Below are positions 5,838-7,402 of a stretch of 7,402 bases of DNA, in pieces. Every line of letters begins with the position of its first letter. Positions within the stretch are counted from its first letter, which is position 1. The DNA comes from Candidatus Aminicenantota bacterium. GTDB lineage: Bacteria > Acidobacteriota > Aminicenantia > UBA2199. The stretch covers positions 1 through 7,402 of the forward strand of contig JAUXFB010000057.1 of assembly GCA_030620255.1 (NCBI GenBank). The letters run 5' to 3'. The position numbers and the translations under genes are program-made. A model generated the notes under the pieces. The model saw only the letters and a list, made by a program, of their open reading frames with translations, was not told where the DNA came from and ran no database searches.

Positions 5838-6605
5838 CTAATTTAAAATACTCCTATAAATTTCTAAAAAATTCTCTAATTTCAATTCTTCAGCTCTTAT
5901 ATTCAAATTTATTTTATTTTTTATCAATACAATTTTCGCCCTTTCTTTATTAAATTCATCTGAAAGATTATTTAGTAATATTTTTCTCCTATTCATAAAA
6001 CATTTTTTCAGAAAAACATAAAACTCTTTAATATTAACCTCCTCTTTTTGTTCTCTAATGATTTTTTTAAATAAAAAAACAGAGGAAACAACCTTTGGCT
6101 GAGGAGAAAAGGAGCCTGGATTAACATAAAAAAGTTTTTTTGAATAAAATAAAAATCTAAATAAAATAGACTGAGCACTATCTTCTCTTTCAATCAATTT
6201 ATTTACAAATTCTTTTTGCATCATTAAAATACCTTTTTCTATTTTGTTTCTATTAAATATAATCCAATCAATTATATCTTTTGAAATATAATAGGGAACA
6301 TTACTTATCAAATTGATGCTGTTATCAGGAAAACTATCATCTAACTTTATATCCAAAACATTTGCACTCATTGCTTCAAAATTAAATTTATATTTCTCTT
6401 CAATTTTTTTACATAGCTTTTGATCAACTTCTACAGCTATAATTTTACTTTCTTTTCTATATTTATATAAAAAATCTGTCAGAATACCATTCCCAGGTCC
6501 AATTTCAAATATAATACCATATACTGGAAAGAGATTTTTTGCGATTTTTTCAGCTACTTTTTTATTTATCAAGAAATTTTGACCAAATCTGACAGATCTT
6601 GCCAT
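5838..6605 (-). CDS. rsmA: 16S rRNA (adenine-N6,N6) dimethyltransferase RsmA/KsgA
   Basis: A 255-residue cytoplasmic enzyme that uses S-adenosylmethionine to dimethylate two adjacent adenines in the last hairpin of 16S rRNA (1518 and 1519 in E. coli numbering), a late step of small-subunit assembly. Visible motifs: RFGQNFL (6-12) at the N-terminus, SAM loop FEIGPGNG (33-40), acidic ribose-binding VEVD (58-61), catalytic NVPYYIS (102-108), substrate-side FSPQPKVVSSV (166-176) and the C-terminal helical MNRRKILLNNL (204-214). The residue normally Asp in motif III (GD.L) is Asn82 here (ANVLD). Length is slightly short for the family, mainly in the C-terminal domain. The ATG follows the mtaB TAA without a single spacer base and no clear Shine-Dalgarno is seen, so translation is probably coupled to mtaB. 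Composition is more AT-rich than most of the mrp genes, with many Lys, Asn, Ile and Phe codons. Confidence 0.96.
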   Translation of the reverse strand: MARSVRFGQNFLINKKVAEKIAKNLFPVYGIIFEIGPGNGILTDFLYKYRKESKIIAVEVDQKLCKKIEEKYKFNFEAMSANVLDIKLDDSFPDNSINLISNVPYYISKDIIDWIIFNRNKIEKGILMMQKEFVNKLIEREDSAQSILFRFLFYSKKLFYVNPGSFSPQPKVVSSVFLFKKIIREQKEEVNIKEFYVFLKKCFMNRRKILLNNLSDEFNKERAKIVLIKNKINLNIRAEELKLENFLEIYRSILN

Positions 6606-7402
6606 TTACAGATCACAAATCATACTTTTTCTGTTCTCAACAATAACACCTTCACAAATATTTTCATTAAATACTCTTAAAATTTTTATTTTTACCTTCT
6701 TTTTTCTATAACCCTCTGTACGCGGGATACTGACTGTTAAGAAATTACTTGTAACAACAAATGAGCGATCTTCATCCTCTTTTGTTAATATTCCTTCTAA
6801 TATTTTGTTCTTAAATTTTTCTCTGTAATTTAGTCTTAAATCCTTATTGATATTTTGAATTTCTTTTATCCTTTTTTTTACTATATTAATTGCAACTGGT
6901 TCCATAAGAGCTGCTTTTGTACCAACTCTTGGAGAAAAAGGGAAAATGTGAATATAATTCAAATTACTTTGTCTAATAAAATCTAAAGTTTCCTGAGATT
7001 CCTTCTCTGTTTCTTCTGGGAAACCAACTATTATATCAGCACCATAATTAGCCTCAGGGAAAAATTTCCTGAAGCTATCCAACATTTTTAAGTACTCAAT
7101 TGTTTTTATTCCCCTTTTCATTCTTTTCAAAACTGAGTTACTTCCACTTTGAAAGGAGAGGTGAAAACTATTTGCAATTTTCTGTACATAACTCAACTCT
7201 TTTATAAAACTATATTTAATATATCTCGGATCAAGGGAACTTAACCTTATGAATTCAATATTATTGATTTTATTTAAACCCTTAATTACATTTAAAAGAT
7301 TTTCTCTTGGGAACAGATCATAGCCATATGATGATAAATTTATCCCGGTTAGAACAATCTCCCTATAACCTACTGAGCTAAAATATTTTGCTTTTTCTAT
7401 TA
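6606..7402 (-). CDS. mtaB: tRNA methylthiotransferase MtaB-like, C-terminal part (5' end beyond right edge)
   Basis: The frame is open from the right edge to the TAA at 6608-6606, giving about 264 of the ~430 residues usual for the family; the N-terminal domain and the radical-SAM cysteine motif lie outside. MtaB adds a methylthio group to t6A at position 37 of ANN-decoding tRNAs. The visible part of the radical-SAM barrel has REIVLTGINLSSYG, IRLSSLDP, HLSFQSGSNSVLKRMKRG, ADIIVGFPEETEKE and YIHIFPFSPRVGTKAA. The last block (Y.H.FPFSPR.GT.AA) favours MtaB over MiaB or RimO. The final ~65 residues, from about ILEGILTKEDED, form a TRAM-type RNA-binding domain. A TTG at 7196 is an internal Leu codon, not a start: the family motifs continue unbroken upstream of it. 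ksgA follows immediately. Confidence 0.92.
   Translation of the reverse strand, partial: IEKAKYFSSVGYREIVLTGINLSSYGYDLFPRENLLNVIKGLNKINNIEFIRLSSLDPRYIKYSFIKELSYVQKIANSFHLSFQSGSNSVLKRMKRGIKTIEYLKMLDSFRKFFPEANYGADIIVGFPEETEKESQETLDFIRQSNLNYIHIFPFSPRVGTKAALMEPVAINIVKKRIKEIQNINKDLRLNYREKFKNKILEGILTKEDEDRSFVVTSNFLTVSIPRTEGYRKKKVKIKILRVFNENICEGVIVENRKSMICDL

Noticed and set aside
6008..6193. Minus-strand 61-codon frame inside ksgA
   Set aside because: It is an out-of-frame shadow of ksgA, rich in Phe, Leu and Lys only because of the AT-rich DNA.
7194..7196. TTG at 7196 as the start of a 196-residue protein
   Set aside because: The frame stays open to the right edge, and the upstream residues carry further MtaB motifs (EIVLTGINL, RLSSLDP), so this is an internal Leu codon.

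Overview
The window carries a tightly packed membrane-antiporter operon next to two RNA-modification genes, and every gene reads on the minus strand. The DNA is AT-rich: by eye about a third G+C in the antiporter genes and less around ksgA and mtaB. Genes overlap or nearly touch, two of them start with TTG, and the promoter is of sigma-70 type, so this is a bacterium. The gene content (Mrp/Mbh-type antiporter modules, a bacterial MtaB) fits an AT-rich, possibly anaerobic lineage, but I cannot name a phylum.

Right part (5838-7402), in transcription order: the C-terminal ~264 residues of MtaB (tRNA ms2t6A methylthiotransferase, cut by the window edge), followed with no spacer by RsmA/KsgA (16S rRNA adenine dimethyltransferase). 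After ksgA there is a 156-base AT-rich gap with no convincing terminator. It holds a perfect-consensus promoter (TTGACA, 17-base spacer, TATAAT) that fires into the antiporter operon.

Left and centre (1-5681), in transcription order: mrpE, mrpF, a mrpG-mbhD fusion, mbhE, mrpB, mrpC, mrpD, a second MrpD/NuoL-type 500-residue antiporter subunit, and the start of a small membrane protein that runs off the left edge. There is no single large MrpA. Its parts look distributed: MbhD-like and MbhE-like proteins cover the MrpA C-terminal region, and the second 500-residue subunit resembles the MrpA/NuoL N-terminal channel domain. Together these would form a multisubunit Na+/H+ (cation/proton) antiporter in the cytoplasmic membrane. 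It could stand alone or be the ion-pumping half of a larger complex whose redox subunits would lie beyond the left edge. The gene order resembles the antiporter half of archaeal Mbh and Mbx/Mbs complexes, and having two antiporter-like subunits recalls the H/H' pair of Mbx/Mbs.

The most unusual point is the MrpG-MbhD junction. The two proteins are joined in frame through a lysine-rich linker encoded by A7 and A8 runs. One A fewer in the A8 run would give a normal-length MrpG ending at TGA, overlapping an ATG for MbhD in a classic ATGA junction. The fusion may therefore be recent, conditional on slippage, or a homopolymer error. I found no mobile element, RNA gene or CRISPR array.
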